Counted from the stretch's first letter, positions 16,321 through 26,038 are shown. The stretch: 61,443 nt of DNA from an uncultured Lachnospiraceae bacterium (GCA_945827805.1 CALZOU010000002.1:1-61443), one strand, 5' to 3'. Notes: a model not told the origin generated them from the letters alone. Made by a program: numbers and translations.

Positions 16321-19263
16321 TTAAAGGAGATTTTCCACCTTCGAAAATACATCTTCAGCATTACGGATGGCTGTCTCACTGCCCACCACGCAGATATTAT
16401 CCTGCGACATAACTTCCCGTACAAGGGGTGCCAGGCGGCGAATATCTTCACTTGTGGCCGACAGTACTTCGTCTCTCTCCTTCTGCAGCATTTCCTGAGT
16501 GATTCCGCTCAGATATGCTGTCATAGATACACTGCCCAGGGTATTCGGTGTCATCGGCACATCCATTTCACTGACAGCACCGATCACGTATTTATCCATA
16601 AGGCGCTCATCCGCATCGAACTGTTCAATAAAATCAGCGGCATTGTCAAATACCTGCAAAGAAGATTTCAGATTCGGATCTCGATACGTAACCATATAGG
16701 TGTCACCGTTTCGGCGATAACCGTTCATACAGCCATAGGCACCGCCCTTCACTCTGATATTCATCCAAAGATACTCATAGCCCATCAGCACCTTCAGGAT
16801 TCTGAACGCGCCGTTATAAGTATATCCTGCCTTGCAGAAGTTACCGGATTTTGCCACAAACTGCACCTGGCCGGCAGTGATCAGGCCCTCTTTGACTGTA
16901 TGCGGTTGCCAGATCTGATGTCCCTTACGGACAACATCAGTGTACAGATCTTCCTTGAGGCGGCACACCTCGTCCTCGATGCCCCGGTAACCCTCTTCAT
17001 CAGAGGTAATACCCACAATTATATTTTCCGGACGGAAAACCATCTTCATCAACTCATACAGTTTCTTTGTCAGCTGCTCCTTTTCTTCCACAAAATGCTC
17101 ATTCAGATGTTTGATAAACCGTGCATAGGACACCCCTGCGATTCTGTCCTGGAAAGCTGCCATAGCGGAATATCCCGCATTCGCTCTCAGTGCGGCAGTG
17201 CCGTTTCCTGAAGACACAAGTGACTCCTGCAGTCTCGATTTCTGCTCATCAATGATCTCTTTCAGGCGCTTGGTATCCGTAAAATCAGAAGTAAGAAGAA
17301 TCTCCCGGATCATGCGGAACAGGAATTTTTTCTGGCTGTAAAGACCCTTGGCCCGAATACCAAACATCTTTTTGCCTTTTTTCTCCTGTACATCCTCAAA
17401 CACCTGAATACCACACTGAATTCCGCCGGAATAGGCATTGATCTCGTGGAATAATTCGCCGTAGCTGTAGTGCTTCGTTCCCACATAACCCAGAACCGAT
17501 TTGAGCAGGCCCAGATACGGGATCAGATCATCCGGCACATTGTCCAGAGAAAACAAAAGCTGGATATACGCAATCTTATTTGTAAAAATATCATGATGAA
17601 CAATCGTCGTACCACTTACCTTATTCACCGTATTTTTCAGTGTATAGGTCTCCCTGCGGATATCCGAACGTTTTAACAGCGGAATGCAGACCAATGCTTC
17701 AGGAGATTCCTCCTCATCCTGATATGCCTTTAAAGCCTTTGTCTCTTCAATGATCTTTTTGAGTTCTGCCTCAGAAAGCTCTGCTTTATGGGCCGCCAGC
17801 TTTTCGGTCAGTGCCTTGCTCTCACTGGCCTCCAGCCCCCGTTTCGGAATGCCGGTCACCACCGCCATATGAGTATTTTCCAGGAAATACCGGCGGATCA
17901 GATCTTCGAAATATCCTTTCCGGGCTCTTGCTTTAAGATCCTCGAAAATATGAAGCTGCTTCAGATAGGTAAAGGGCGCGGCATCATCGTACAGCCATCC
18001 CGCAAACATATCGATACCCAGGATCAGTCCTTTGGGATAAGAGGAAAAATCCGCCTCTCTGAACCGGAATTCAAAATAATTGATACCGGAGATCAATGCT
18101 TTATGAGAAATTCCCTCATCGGCGATCCGTTCCAGTTCCTCCCGGATCAGTGCCAGAAAGCGATCCTTTTTGTGCTCATCCGCCCCTTTCACCATAATGG
18201 AGAAAAACGGCTGTCTTATACCATCCTCATAACTGCTGGAAACGTCGCTTCCGATGCCCTCATCCAGAAGACGCTGTTTTAACGGTGCTCCCGGCGCAGA
18301 CAGCAGCACATAATCAAGGATCTGCATGGCCAGGTCCAGCTCCACATCACTGCTGTCCCCCACCACCATGCTGCAGGAAAGATACGCGTTATTTTCCAGC
18401 GGATCTTCATCCAGAACGGGATAATACAGTTCCTTTTCCACCGGTGACGCAAAAGTACGCTGCATCACGATCTCAGACTGTACCTTTGTCATCTCAAAAT
18501 GGCACAGATATTCTTCATCCATCCATTTGAGTTTTTCTTCCATATCCATATTTCCATAAAGATAAATATAGGAATTGGACGGATGATAGTAGGTTCTGTG
18601 AAACTCCAGAAACTCCTCATAGGTAAGCTCAGGGATCACCTTTGGGTCGCCGCCGGATTCCACACCGTAGGGTGTATCCGGGAACAGCGTATTGAAGATC
18701 TCCCTCTCGATCATTTCATCTGCCGAGGAAAAAGCTCCCTTCATCTCATTATAGACGACGCCATTGATTTTTAACGGCTCATCAAGTCCCTCCAGCTCAT
18801 AGTGCCAGCCTTCCTGGCGAAAGATTTTTTCTTCTTTGTAAATATTCGGATAAAAAACGGCATCCAGATATACATGCATCAGATTCTGAAAATCCTGATC
18901 ATTGCAGCTGGCCACCGGATACATGGTTTTGTCCGGATAAGTCATAGCATTTAAAAAAGTGTTTAACGAACCCTTCACCAGCTCCACAAAGGGGTCCTTC
19001 AGAGGAAAATGCTCTGATCCGCAAAGCACTGTATGTTCCAGAATATGTGCCACACCTGTGCTGTTTTTCGGTGGTGTGCGGAAAGCGATGTTAAATACTT
19101 TATTATCGTCATCACACTCCAGCAAAGCTACTCTGGCCCCGCTCTTTTTGTGGCGAAGCAATGTGCCTCTGGCACGAATATCCGCTATATCTTCACACTG
19201 CAGCAGTTCATAGGCACTTGGCACATCAAATCCCGGCACTGCTGCCTCTGTTGTATTGCCCAT
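16321..19263 (-). CDS. M16C zinc metallopeptidase, presequence-protease-like
   Basis: A 980-residue peptidase of the PreP/Cym1 group, which degrades short unfolded peptides inside a closed two-half chamber. The inverted zinc motif HILEH is at residues 73-77, and a Glu in YNEMKGAFSS at 173 falls at the spacing of the third metal ligand in plant PreP. Further family marks are LNAMTYPDKTMYPVAS and, in the second half, the Arg-Tyr substrate patch region GGAYG. No signal peptide, so it is cytosolic. Its ATG overlaps the stop of the upstream gene (TAATG), suggesting translational coupling with the sulfite-reductase-like protein. Confidence 0.94.
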   Translation of the reverse strand: MGNTTEAAVPGFDVPSAYELLQCEDIADIRARGTLLRHKKSGARVALLECDDDNKVFNIAFRTPPKNSTGVAHILEHTVLCGSEHFPLKDPFVELVKGSLNTFLNAMTYPDKTMYPVASCNDQDFQNLMHVYLDAVFYPNIYKEEKIFRQEGWHYELEGLDEPLKINGVVYNEMKGAFSSADEMIEREIFNTLFPDTPYGVESGGDPKVIPELTYEEFLEFHRTYYHPSNSYIYLYGNMDMEEKLKWMDEEYLCHFEMTKVQSEIVMQRTFASPVEKELYYPVLDEDPLENNAYLSCSMVVGDSSDVELDLAMQILDYVLLSAPGAPLKQRLLDEGIGSDVSSSYEDGIRQPFFSIMVKGADEHKKDRFLALIREELERIADEGISHKALISGINYFEFRFREADFSSYPKGLILGIDMFAGWLYDDAAPFTYLKQLHIFEDLKARARKGYFEDLIRRYFLENTHMAVVTGIPKRGLEASESKALTEKLAAHKAELSEAELKKIIEETKALKAYQDEEESPEALVCIPLLKRSDIRRETYTLKNTVNKVSGTTIVHHDIFTNKIAYIQLLFSLDNVPDDLIPYLGLLKSVLGYVGTKHYSYGELFHEINAYSGGIQCGIQVFEDVQEKKGKKMFGIRAKGLYSQKKFLFRMIREILLTSDFTDTKRLKEIIDEQKSRLQESLVSSGNGTAALRANAGYSAMAAFQDRIAGVSYARFIKHLNEHFVEEKEQLTKKLYELMKMVFRPENIIVGITSDEEGYRGIEDEVCRLKEDLYTDVVRKGHQIWQPHTVKEGLITAGQVQFVAKSGNFCKAGYTYNGAFRILKVLMGYEYLWMNIRVKGGAYGCMNGYRRNGDTYMVTYRDPNLKSSLQVFDNAADFIEQFDADERLMDKYVIGAVSEMDVPMTPNTLGSVSMTAYLSGITQEMLQKERDEVLSATSEDIRRLAPLVREVMSQDNICVVGSETAIRNAEDVFSKVENLL

Positions 19264-20642
19264 TATTCCTGTTCCTCCGTTTTATCCTGGCAGTACAGAC
19301 CGGTAAGCTTTACCATCAGTTCCTTATTGTTCTGATACCAGGTAGTAAAATCGCTTTCTGCTGACTGTACCATAGCGCCAACAGCCATCAGATACTCGGC
19401 GATATTCTGCTGAGGCATGATTCCCAGCTCTGTATTTCCGTCCACATGCAGTTTGACCCTGCAGTAACGTCCCGGCTTTCTTCCCTCCGGTGTTTCAGAC
19501 TGAGTGACAAACACCAGATTCGCATCCGGCACCGTATGACAGCATCTCTCACATCCCGAGATCGTAAATGTGGGCAGCACACCATCATAAAAGCGCAGTT
19601 TTCGCATCTCCTTTAGCAGAACACTCACAAATACCTGAGGATCCACCATTCCGTGGACGCAAAGGCCGCACCTGTCACTTACACTGCTTTTCTCTGCCCG
19701 GGTAAAGGCTGCTTCCGTCATGACGTCCAAAGGTTTATGCACTTCTTCTGCCAGCAGATTGCATACAAACAGATTCATCCCGCGGTCCATACGCAGAACA
19801 ATATCCTCGTATCCATCAATGGCCTTTGCCAGCTTCATCCAGAAAGCAATGGGCACAATACCGCCGAAATGATGACATTCCACGGCATAAAGATCTTCCT
19901 GTTTCTGCTTAATGATCCGGGGACCACAGGTAAAATTGCCGCTGCCGGTCTTATTCACCTCAGCTGACGCCACCTCCACCGGTTCTCTCTGGGCATCCTC
20001 AAGCTCTCCCATAGCCTTCCAGAAAGCTCCTCTATATGTTTCCCCGGTAAGACCGGTATTATACAGCTGCACAGCCACCTGCAGATAGGAAAGAAATCTT
20101 CCCGCCTCCGTTTTCTGCGCCAGCGTGAAAAATTCTCCCTTCTCATCCCGCACAAGCACACGGAAGGTTTTCTCCTCCTGAGATACAAATACCATATCGC
20201 AATCCCCTGCTTCATGAAGATCCTCTTCCTGACCGGCAAAATAAAACTTCAATATGCCATGTGTGCTCTTTACCTTTTCCTCCTGATCCTTCAGAAATTC
20301 TCTGGCCCGGTCAGCGTAAGGACGTACGTCAAAGGCTTCCTTCTCCTCGCCGCCAGCCAAAGCTGCTGAAAACACCTTTATCTTATTCCGGACATAAGCC
20401 CCCTGACAGGGAATACCTGCTGCATCCGCATCCGCAAACAGCCCGTTCAGTGCTTCTTCCTTCATATTCCATACCCGCACATTTCCATCCCGGGTCAGTG
20501 AAGTCTTGTTGATCTTATATTTCCGGATACTGTCCTCCATAAACTTCAGATTCTCCGGAGTCATTGCACCGAAAAAGAGTAATTCCGCCACAAGTCCGTT
20601 TCCGGGCTTACGGTAATATCCTTCCTGTTCTTCTATTTCCAT
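19263..20642 (-). CDS. Sulfite/nitrite reductase-like protein with altered cysteine motifs
   Basis: 459 residues; the start at 20642 is chosen for the GGAGAGGA just upstream, and the longer frame to 20747 has no such site. The N-terminal half follows the ferredoxin-like half-domain layout of siroheme reductases: a TPENLKFMEDSIRKY-type helix, a LTRDGNVRVWNM strand, then GIPCQGAYVRN in place of the usual AxGDxxRN. The C-terminal half has CGLCVHG and SGCERCCHT where real enzymes carry CX5C and GCPNxC cluster ligands. The ligand spacing is therefore not canonical, and true reductase activity is doubtful. Promoter at 20719-20747; coupled to the M16C peptidase downstream. Confidence 0.62.
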   Translation of the reverse strand: MEIEEQEGYYRKPGNGLVAELLFFGAMTPENLKFMEDSIRKYKINKTSLTRDGNVRVWNMKEEALNGLFADADAAGIPCQGAYVRNKIKVFSAALAGGEEKEAFDVRPYADRAREFLKDQEEKVKSTHGILKFYFAGQEEDLHEAGDCDMVFVSQEEKTFRVLVRDEKGEFFTLAQKTEAGRFLSYLQVAVQLYNTGLTGETYRGAFWKAMGELEDAQREPVEVASAEVNKTGSGNFTCGPRIIKQKQEDLYAVECHHFGGIVPIAFWMKLAKAIDGYEDIVLRMDRGMNLFVCNLLAEEVHKPLDVMTEAAFTRAEKSSVSDRCGLCVHGMVDPQVFVSVLLKEMRKLRFYDGVLPTFTISGCERCCHTVPDANLVFVTQSETPEGRKPGRYCRVKLHVDGNTELGIMPQQNIAEYLMAVGAMVQSAESDFTTWYQNNKELMVKLTGLYCQDKTEEQE

Positions 20643-20718
20643 TGTCTTCCTCTCCGCCCCGGTACTGTGATCACAGGGCTGTACATTCTCTGAAATGCAA
20701 ATAAATGCCAATATACCG

Positions 20719-20747
20719 ATTATAGCGAATTGCCGCCCACAAATCAA
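20719..20747 (-). promoter_or_regulatory. Promoter of the sulfite-reductase-like/M16C pair
   Basis: Minus strand: -35 TTGATT (20742-20747), a 17-base spacer and a perfect -10 TATAAT (20719-20724), about 70 bases before the start codon. Confidence 0.7.
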
Positions 20748-20761
20748 CCCACAAGCAAAAA

Positions 20762-20785
20762 GGAGCGCCCCTCTCGGAGCGCTCC
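20762..20785 (-). terminator. Intrinsic terminator of nifJ
   Basis: GGAGCGC/GCGCTCC stem (20762-20768 with 20779-20785) followed on the minus strand by TTTTTG, about 20 bases past the nifJ stop. Confidence 0.85.
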
Positions 20786-20802
20786 CGCGTTTTCAGAACA
20801 GA

Positions 20803-23800
20803 TTATTTATCTGCGCTGTACATATCAACAAGTTTGTTCAGATATGCGTATCTTTCCTCGTTGCACTTCTGGTTCTTAGCGAACAGTTTGGCAGCTCTTT
20901 CCGGATTAGCACGTTTCAGAGAATTGTAACGGACCTCACCGTTCAGGAACTCATCGTATCCGGAGTAATCCGGAGCCTTGGAGTCCAGAGTGAACTTGTT
21001 CTCTGCAGCCGGATTGAAGCGGAACAGATGCCAGTAACCTGTCTTAACAGCCAGCTCTTCCTCGGTCTGAGCCTTGCTCATACCTTTCTTGATACCATGG
21101 TTGATACACGGAGCGTAAGCGATGATCAGGGACGGTCCCGGATAAGCCTCTGCCTCAGCGATAGCTTTAACGCACTGGTTAAAGTCAGCACCCATGGAGA
21201 TCTGAGCTACATATACATAACCATAGGACATAGCGATGGAAGCCATATCTTTCTTCTTAACTTCTTTACCTGCAGCAGCGAACTGTGCGATAGCACCCGG
21301 CTGTGTAGATTTGGAAGCCTGTCCACCTGTGTTGGAGTAAACCTCGGTATCGAATACCATAACGTTGATATCCTGACCGGAAGCCAGAGCATGGTCAACG
21401 CCGCCGAAACCGATATCGTAAGCCCAACCGTCACCACCGAAGATCCACTGGGACTTCTTAGCCAGGAAGTCTTTGCTCTTCAGGATTTCCTGAGCTTTCT
21501 CGCATCCGCAGGCTTCCAGAGCAGCAACCAGCTTATCTGTAGCAGCACCATTGGTAGCGCCTACGCTGAAGGTATCCAGCCATTCCTGACCGGCAGCCTT
21601 AACGTCTTCTTTATCTGTAGCAGCAACCAGAGCCTCTACTTTGGTCTTCAAACCGTCACGCAGAGCCTTCTGAGCCAGGAACATACCGTAACCGAACTCA
21701 GCGTTATCCTCGAACAGAGAGTTGGACCATGCCGGACCCTGTCCCTTAGCGTTTACTGTGTACGGTGTGGACGGTGAAGAGTTACCCCAGATAGAAGAAC
21801 ATCCTGTTGCGTTGGCAACGTACATTCTGTCACCGAACAGCTGAGTAACCAGCTTAGCGTACGGTGTCTCACCACAACCTGCGCAGGCTCCGGAGAACTC
21901 AAGCAGCGGCTGTTTGAACTGAGAACCTTTAACGGTATTCTCTTTGAATTTAGCGATAACATCCTGTTTCTCCGGCAGAGATACAGCATAGTCAAAGTTA
22001 GCCTGCAGACCAACGTTAGCTTCCATGTTCTGCATGGTCAGAGCCTTGGCACCCTTCTTGCCCGGACATACGTTAGCACAGGAACCACATCCTGTACAGT
22101 CAAGAGCGGATACAACAACAGCAAACTTGTATTCCTTCATACCTGTCATATCCAGCATCTTCATGCCTTCCGGAACATTTGCAGCTTCATCAGCTGTCAT
22201 GGCAACCGGACGGATACAAGCGTGCGGGCAGACATAGGAACAACGGTTACACTGGATACAGTTTTCCGGATTCCATACCGGGATATCTACTGCGATACCA
22301 CGTTTTTCGAAAGCAGCAGAACCGGACGGAGTAGAACCATCTACATAATCCTTGAATGCAGATACCGGCAGGTTGTTACCTTCCTGAGCGTTAACTGCAT
22401 GCTGGATAGTATTAACGAAATCAACAACGTCTTTTCTGTCACCGGTAACAGCTTTAGCGATGATATCCTCATCCTGAGCATCTTTCCAGCTCTCCGGAAC
22501 CTGGATCTCAACTACCTGTTTAGCACCGGCGTCGATAGCATCGTAGTTCATCTGAACGATAGCATCACCCTTACGTCCGTAAGTAGCCTTTGCAGCAGCT
22601 TTCATCAGGTCGATAGCTTCTGCTTCCGGAATGATGTTAGCCAGTTTGAAGAATGCAGACTGCAGAACAGTGTTGATACGTCCGCCCAGACCGATCTCTT
22701 TACCGATCTTGATACCGTCGATCACATAGAATTTGATGTTGTGCTCAGCGATGAATCTCTTTACCTGACCCGGCAGATGTTTCTCCAGACCTTCCATATC
22801 CCACGGGCAGTTCAGCAGGAATGTACCACCGTCAACCAGCTCCTGAACCATATTGTACTTACGTACGTAGGACGGATTGTGGCATGCTACGAAGTTAGCC
22901 TGTTTGATCAGATATGTAGATTTGATCGGAGTCTTACCGAAACGAAGGTGAGACATGGTCACACCACCGGATTTCTTGGAATCATAATCAAAGTAAGCCT
23001 GAGCATACATATCAGTGTTGTCACCGATGATCTTGATGGAGTTCTTGTTAGCACCTACAGTACCGTCGGCACCCAGACCCCAGAACTTGCAGTTGATGGT
23101 TCCTGCCGGAGTAGTAACCAGCGGAGCGCCAACCTCAAGAGACAGATTGGTAACATCATCTACGATACCCAGAGTGAATTTCTGTTTTGTTGTGTTGTTG
23201 TAAACAGCAACGATCTGTGCCGGTGTGGTATCCTTGGAACCAAGACCGTAACGGCCTGTGAATACCGGAACTGTCTCGAACTTGGTACCTTTCAGAGCGG
23301 CTACAACGTCCAGATACAGCGGCTCGCCCATAGCACCCGGCTCTTTAGTTCTGTCAAGAACAGTGATCTGTTTAACTGTCTCCGGAATAACATCGATCAG
23401 GGCCTGTGCACAGAACGGTCTGTACAGACGAACTTTGATAACGCCGACTTTCTCACCGGCAGCCATCAGGTAATCGATAGTCTCTTCGATCGTCTCACAT
23501 ACGGAACCCATAGCTACGATAACTTTCTCAGCATCAGCGGCACCGTAGTAGTTGAACAGCTTGTAATCTGTACCGATCTTAGCGTTTACTTTGTCCATGT
23601 ACTCCTGTACGATTGCCGGCATAGCATCGTAGTACGGGTTACATGCCTCACGAGCCTGGAAGAAGATATCCGGGTTCTGAGCTGAACCTCTCTGGCACGG
23701 ATGGTTCGGATTCAGAGCATGCTCACGGAAAGCCTGAACAGCGTCCATATCTACCATGTCAGCCAGATCTTCGTAATCCCATGTCTCGATCTTCTGGATC

Positions 23801-24336
23801 TCGTGGGATGTACGGAAACCGTCGAAGAAGTTGATGAACGGGATACGGCCCTTAATAGCTGCGCAGTGAGCTACCGGAGTCAGGTCCATTACTTCCTGTA
23901 CAGAAGACTCACACAGCATAGCTGCACCGGTCTGACGGCAGGCGTAAACGTCGGAGTGATCACCGAAGATAGAAAGTGCGTGGCTAGCGATAGCACGAGC
24001 AGATACATTGAACACACCCGGAAGCTGCTCACCTGCGATCTTGTACAGGTTCGGGATCATCAGCAGAAGACCCTGAGAAGCTGTGTAGGTAGTGGTCAGA
24101 GCACCGGCGGACAGAGATCCGTGAACAGCACCGGCTGCACCAGCCTCAGACTGCATCTCTGTAACCTGAACTTCCTGACCGAAAATGTTCTTTCTTCCCT
24201 GGGTAGCCCATTCATCTGTGGCCTCAGCCATTACAGAAGAAGGAGTGATCGGGAAGATAGCGGCAACATCACTGTAAGCATAGGAAGCATGCGCTGCAGC
24301 GTGGTTACCATCCATGGTTTTCATTTTTCTTGCCAT
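20803..24336 (-). CDS. nifJ: Pyruvate:ferredoxin (flavodoxin) oxidoreductase
   Basis: Oxidises pyruvate with CoA to acetyl-CoA and CO2, reducing ferredoxin; a central step of clostridial fermentation, in the cytosol. The 1177-residue single chain has the full domain order: N-terminal TPP-pyrimidine domain (YSDVAAIFPITPSS), a CoA-binding region, a two-cluster ferredoxin domain with CIQCNRCSYVCPHAC near 695 and CTGCGSCANVCPG near 750, then the TPP-pyrophosphate domain with GGDGWAYDIGFGG near 970 and SNTGGQASKSTQPG. AAGGAGG lies 11 bases before the ATG. It has its own strong promoter and terminator, so it is a single-gene unit. Codon use is highly biased like that of ppdK. Confidence 0.98.
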   Translation of the reverse strand: MARKMKTMDGNHAAAHASYAYSDVAAIFPITPSSVMAEATDEWATQGRKNIFGQEVQVTEMQSEAGAAGAVHGSLSAGALTTTYTASQGLLLMIPNLYKIAGEQLPGVFNVSARAIASHALSIFGDHSDVYACRQTGAAMLCESSVQEVMDLTPVAHCAAIKGRIPFINFFDGFRTSHEIQKIETWDYEDLADMVDMDAVQAFREHALNPNHPCQRGSAQNPDIFFQAREACNPYYDAMPAIVQEYMDKVNAKIGTDYKLFNYYGAADAEKVIVAMGSVCETIEETIDYLMAAGEKVGVIKVRLYRPFCAQALIDVIPETVKQITVLDRTKEPGAMGEPLYLDVVAALKGTKFETVPVFTGRYGLGSKDTTPAQIVAVYNNTTKQKFTLGIVDDVTNLSLEVGAPLVTTPAGTINCKFWGLGADGTVGANKNSIKIIGDNTDMYAQAYFDYDSKKSGGVTMSHLRFGKTPIKSTYLIKQANFVACHNPSYVRKYNMVQELVDGGTFLLNCPWDMEGLEKHLPGQVKRFIAEHNIKFYVIDGIKIGKEIGLGGRINTVLQSAFFKLANIIPEAEAIDLMKAAAKATYGRKGDAIVQMNYDAIDAGAKQVVEIQVPESWKDAQDEDIIAKAVTGDRKDVVDFVNTIQHAVNAQEGNNLPVSAFKDYVDGSTPSGSAAFEKRGIAVDIPVWNPENCIQCNRCSYVCPHACIRPVAMTADEAANVPEGMKMLDMTGMKEYKFAVVVSALDCTGCGSCANVCPGKKGAKALTMQNMEANVGLQANFDYAVSLPEKQDVIAKFKENTVKGSQFKQPLLEFSGACAGCGETPYAKLVTQLFGDRMYVANATGCSSIWGNSSPSTPYTVNAKGQGPAWSNSLFEDNAEFGYGMFLAQKALRDGLKTKVEALVAATDKEDVKAAGQEWLDTFSVGATNGAATDKLVAALEACGCEKAQEILKSKDFLAKKSQWIFGGDGWAYDIGFGGVDHALASGQDINVMVFDTEVYSNTGGQASKSTQPGAIAQFAAAGKEVKKKDMASIAMSYGYVYVAQISMGADFNQCVKAIAEAEAYPGPSLIIAYAPCINHGIKKGMSKAQTEEELAVKTGYWHLFRFNPAAENKFTLDSKAPDYSGYDEFLNGEVRYNSLKRANPERAAKLFAKNQKCNEERYAYLNKLVDMYSADK

Positions 24337-24389
24337 TGGTAATATGTCCTCCTTGATATATTATAAATAAACAGTATTTACCGTTTATG

Positions 24390-24418
24390 ATTATACCATG
24401 GCGATTTAAAGTTGTCCA
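24390..24418 (-). promoter_or_regulatory. nifJ promoter
   Basis: Minus strand: -35 TGGACA (24413-24418), a 17-base spacer and a perfect -10 TATAAT (24390-24395), about 50 bases upstream of the start. Confidence 0.78.
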
Positions 24419-24494
24419 TTTCTCATGAGAAAAATAGTGTGTGTTCTTTCAAAAAAACACACAAAATACAGAAAAAACGTCATTGAACTTATTC

Positions 24495-24522
24495 TTGTTA
24501 TTCTTGCAATTTAAGGTAAAAT
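24495..24522 (+). promoter_or_regulatory. Candidate promoter of the aminosugar operon
   Basis: -35 TTGTTA (24495-24500), a 16-base spacer and -10 TAAAAT (24517-24522), giving a leader of about 110 bases that contains the repeats. Confidence 0.5.
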
Positions 24523-24538
24523 AAAATAGAATGATTCT

Positions 24539-24587
24539 GGCAACTATTCAAAACAGGCCGCATCGCATCTGTGAAGGTTCTGAACAG
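24539..24587. repeat. Composite repeat: 26-bp module plus palindromic repeat R4
   Basis: Bases 24539-24564 match 9727-9752 at 22 of 26 positions. Bases 24565-24587 match, on the minus strand, the consensus CTGTTCAGTACCTTCACAGA(TAC) at 21 of 23. GCATCTGT/ACAGATGC (24565-24572, 24584-24591) forms a perfect 8-bp stem in the operon leader. Confidence 0.65.
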
Positions 24588-24639
24588 ATGCTGACTTTGA
24601 CGATAAACAGGTAACTTTTCCAAAAGGAGCAGCATTACA

Positions 24640-26037
24640 TTGAATAACCGTACTTTATGGGAAATTGCACACAGCTGGACCGTCTGTGACAGTACTGTCA
24701 ACAGCACTGATTCCATACTGTCCTGGGTCAGGGAGCGCAATCGTACAGTTTCCGTAGATATTCATAAAAACGCACTGTCAGACAGCAGTTTCTGGTTCTA
24801 TGACGAGGAAACAGGAACCATCCATAATAAAAACAACAGTTTCTTTTCCATTGCCGGATTCAAAAAGCAGATGGATGAATACCATACACTGCAGCAGCCC
24901 ATCCTTTTACAGGAGGAAATCGGATTTCTCGGCATTCTCTGCAAAATGATCGATGGCGTCATGCATTTTTTAATGCAGGCAAAGATCGAGCCGGGTAATA
25001 TTAACAAGATCCAGCTCTCCCCTACCATTCAGGCTACGAAGAGCAATTTTACCCAGAAACATGTCGGTGCACGCCCCCCGTATCTGGAATACTTTGAAAA
25101 CGCCTCCCGGTACGAGATCGTCGTAGATCAGATCCAGTCAGAGCAGTCTTCCCGTTTTTACAAAAAAAGAAATCGAAACATCCTTCTGCGGGTTGAGGAA
25201 GACATCCCTGTTCTTTCCTCTCATAAATGGATGACCCTCGGACAGATCAAACATCTGATGCAGACCGACAACCTTGTCAATATGGACACCCGCACTGTGC
25301 TGTCCTGCATCCCCTACTGTCGGCTTACCATGACCGATGAAGAAAAGAAAGCGCTGGCAGCCAAATGTACAGATATGACTTTATTTCATTCTGTATTCGA
25401 TGCTGCCGATGATCATTCTCTTTCCGAATGCTATCATTATATTAATGATTATAAGATGTTTTCTTTGTCCCCCGGCAAACTTATCCGTCTGGATGAACTG
25501 GAAGGCTGGAGTATGCAGGATGATCGTATTTTCTGTCAGACTCCCTATCCCTATCAGGTCATCTTCTGTGATATCGCCATCGAAGGGCGCGAAGTTAAGC
25601 AATGGACACAGCCTCTTTTTGAAGCGAATGGCATTGCTTCCTTTGGATTATTATGTGTAAATGATCACGGTATCCTGAAATTTCTTGTCCGGGCAGTGCC
25701 GGAGCCGGGATGTTTTGACGGCATTGAGCTTGGACCCACCGTCCAGCAGGAGGCTGTTTCTCTTCCCGGTCATACCGAAACCGTCATTGACCGTTTTTTC
25801 GCAGATCGTTTACAGCAGCAAAAAGGCATTATCTTTGACCATCTGCTTTCTGAGGAGGGCGGTCGTTTCTACCACGAGCAGAACCGCAATATTTTGATAC
25901 AGGCAGATATCAGCGAACTTCCCGAATTGCCAAAAGGATATTTCCTTATGACATATAGAACACTCAATGAACTGGTGCAGATCAACAACACACTGAATAT
26001 TCAGCTTCGCAATCTGCTCTCGCTACTGGAGGTATAA
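24640..26037 (+). CDS. NDP-hexose 2,3-dehydratase
   Basis: Expected to remove water across C2-C3 of dTDP-4-keto-6-deoxyglucose, giving the unstable dTDP-3,4-diketo-2,6-dideoxyglucose, the committed step to 2-deoxy sugars (the TylX3/EvaA/SpnO family). 465 residues with the family's internal duplication: first copy near 45-135 (FFSIAGF, LQEEIGFLGILCK, LMQAKIEPGNINKIQLSPTIQAT), second near 275-380 (FGLLCVNDHGILKFLVRAVPEPG, IELGPTVQQ). The start is a TTG with AGGAG 10 bases upstream. It leads a tight three-gene operon. This family is typical of antibiotic sugar clusters; in the window its substrate could come from rmlA/rmlB at 49-51 kb. Confidence 0.9.
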   Translation: MNNRTLWEIAHSWTVCDSTVNSTDSILSWVRERNRTVSVDIHKNALSDSSFWFYDEETGTIHNKNNSFFSIAGFKKQMDEYHTLQQPILLQEEIGFLGILCKMIDGVMHFLMQAKIEPGNINKIQLSPTIQATKSNFTQKHVGARPPYLEYFENASRYEIVVDQIQSEQSSRFYKKRNRNILLRVEEDIPVLSSHKWMTLGQIKHLMQTDNLVNMDTRTVLSCIPYCRLTMTDEEKKALAAKCTDMTLFHSVFDAADDHSLSECYHYINDYKMFSLSPGKLIRLDELEGWSMQDDRIFCQTPYPYQVIFCDIAIEGREVKQWTQPLFEANGIASFGLLCVNDHGILKFLVRAVPEPGCFDGIELGPTVQQEAVSLPGHTETVIDRFFADRLQQQKGIIFDHLLSEEGGRFYHEQNRNILIQADISELPELPKGYFLMTYRTLNELVQINNTLNIQLRNLLSLLEV

Positions 26038-26038
26038 G

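Larger units (their letters stand above)
24337..24639. other. Divergent promoter region of nifJ and the aminosugar operon
   Basis: Holds a strong minus-strand nifJ promoter, a candidate plus-strand promoter and, in the plus-strand leader, a 26-bp repeat module joined to palindromic repeat R4. The leader of about 115 bases could fold, but no known riboswitch was recognised. Confidence 0.65.

Noticed and set aside
16303-17211. A 302-codon frame opposite the M16C peptidase
   Set aside because: It overlaps a well-supported gene on the other strand; the product is low-complexity and unlike any domain.
22222-23685. A 487-codon open frame opposite nifJ
   Set aside because: Same codon-bias shadow as at ppdK; the true gene on the other strand has every expected motif.
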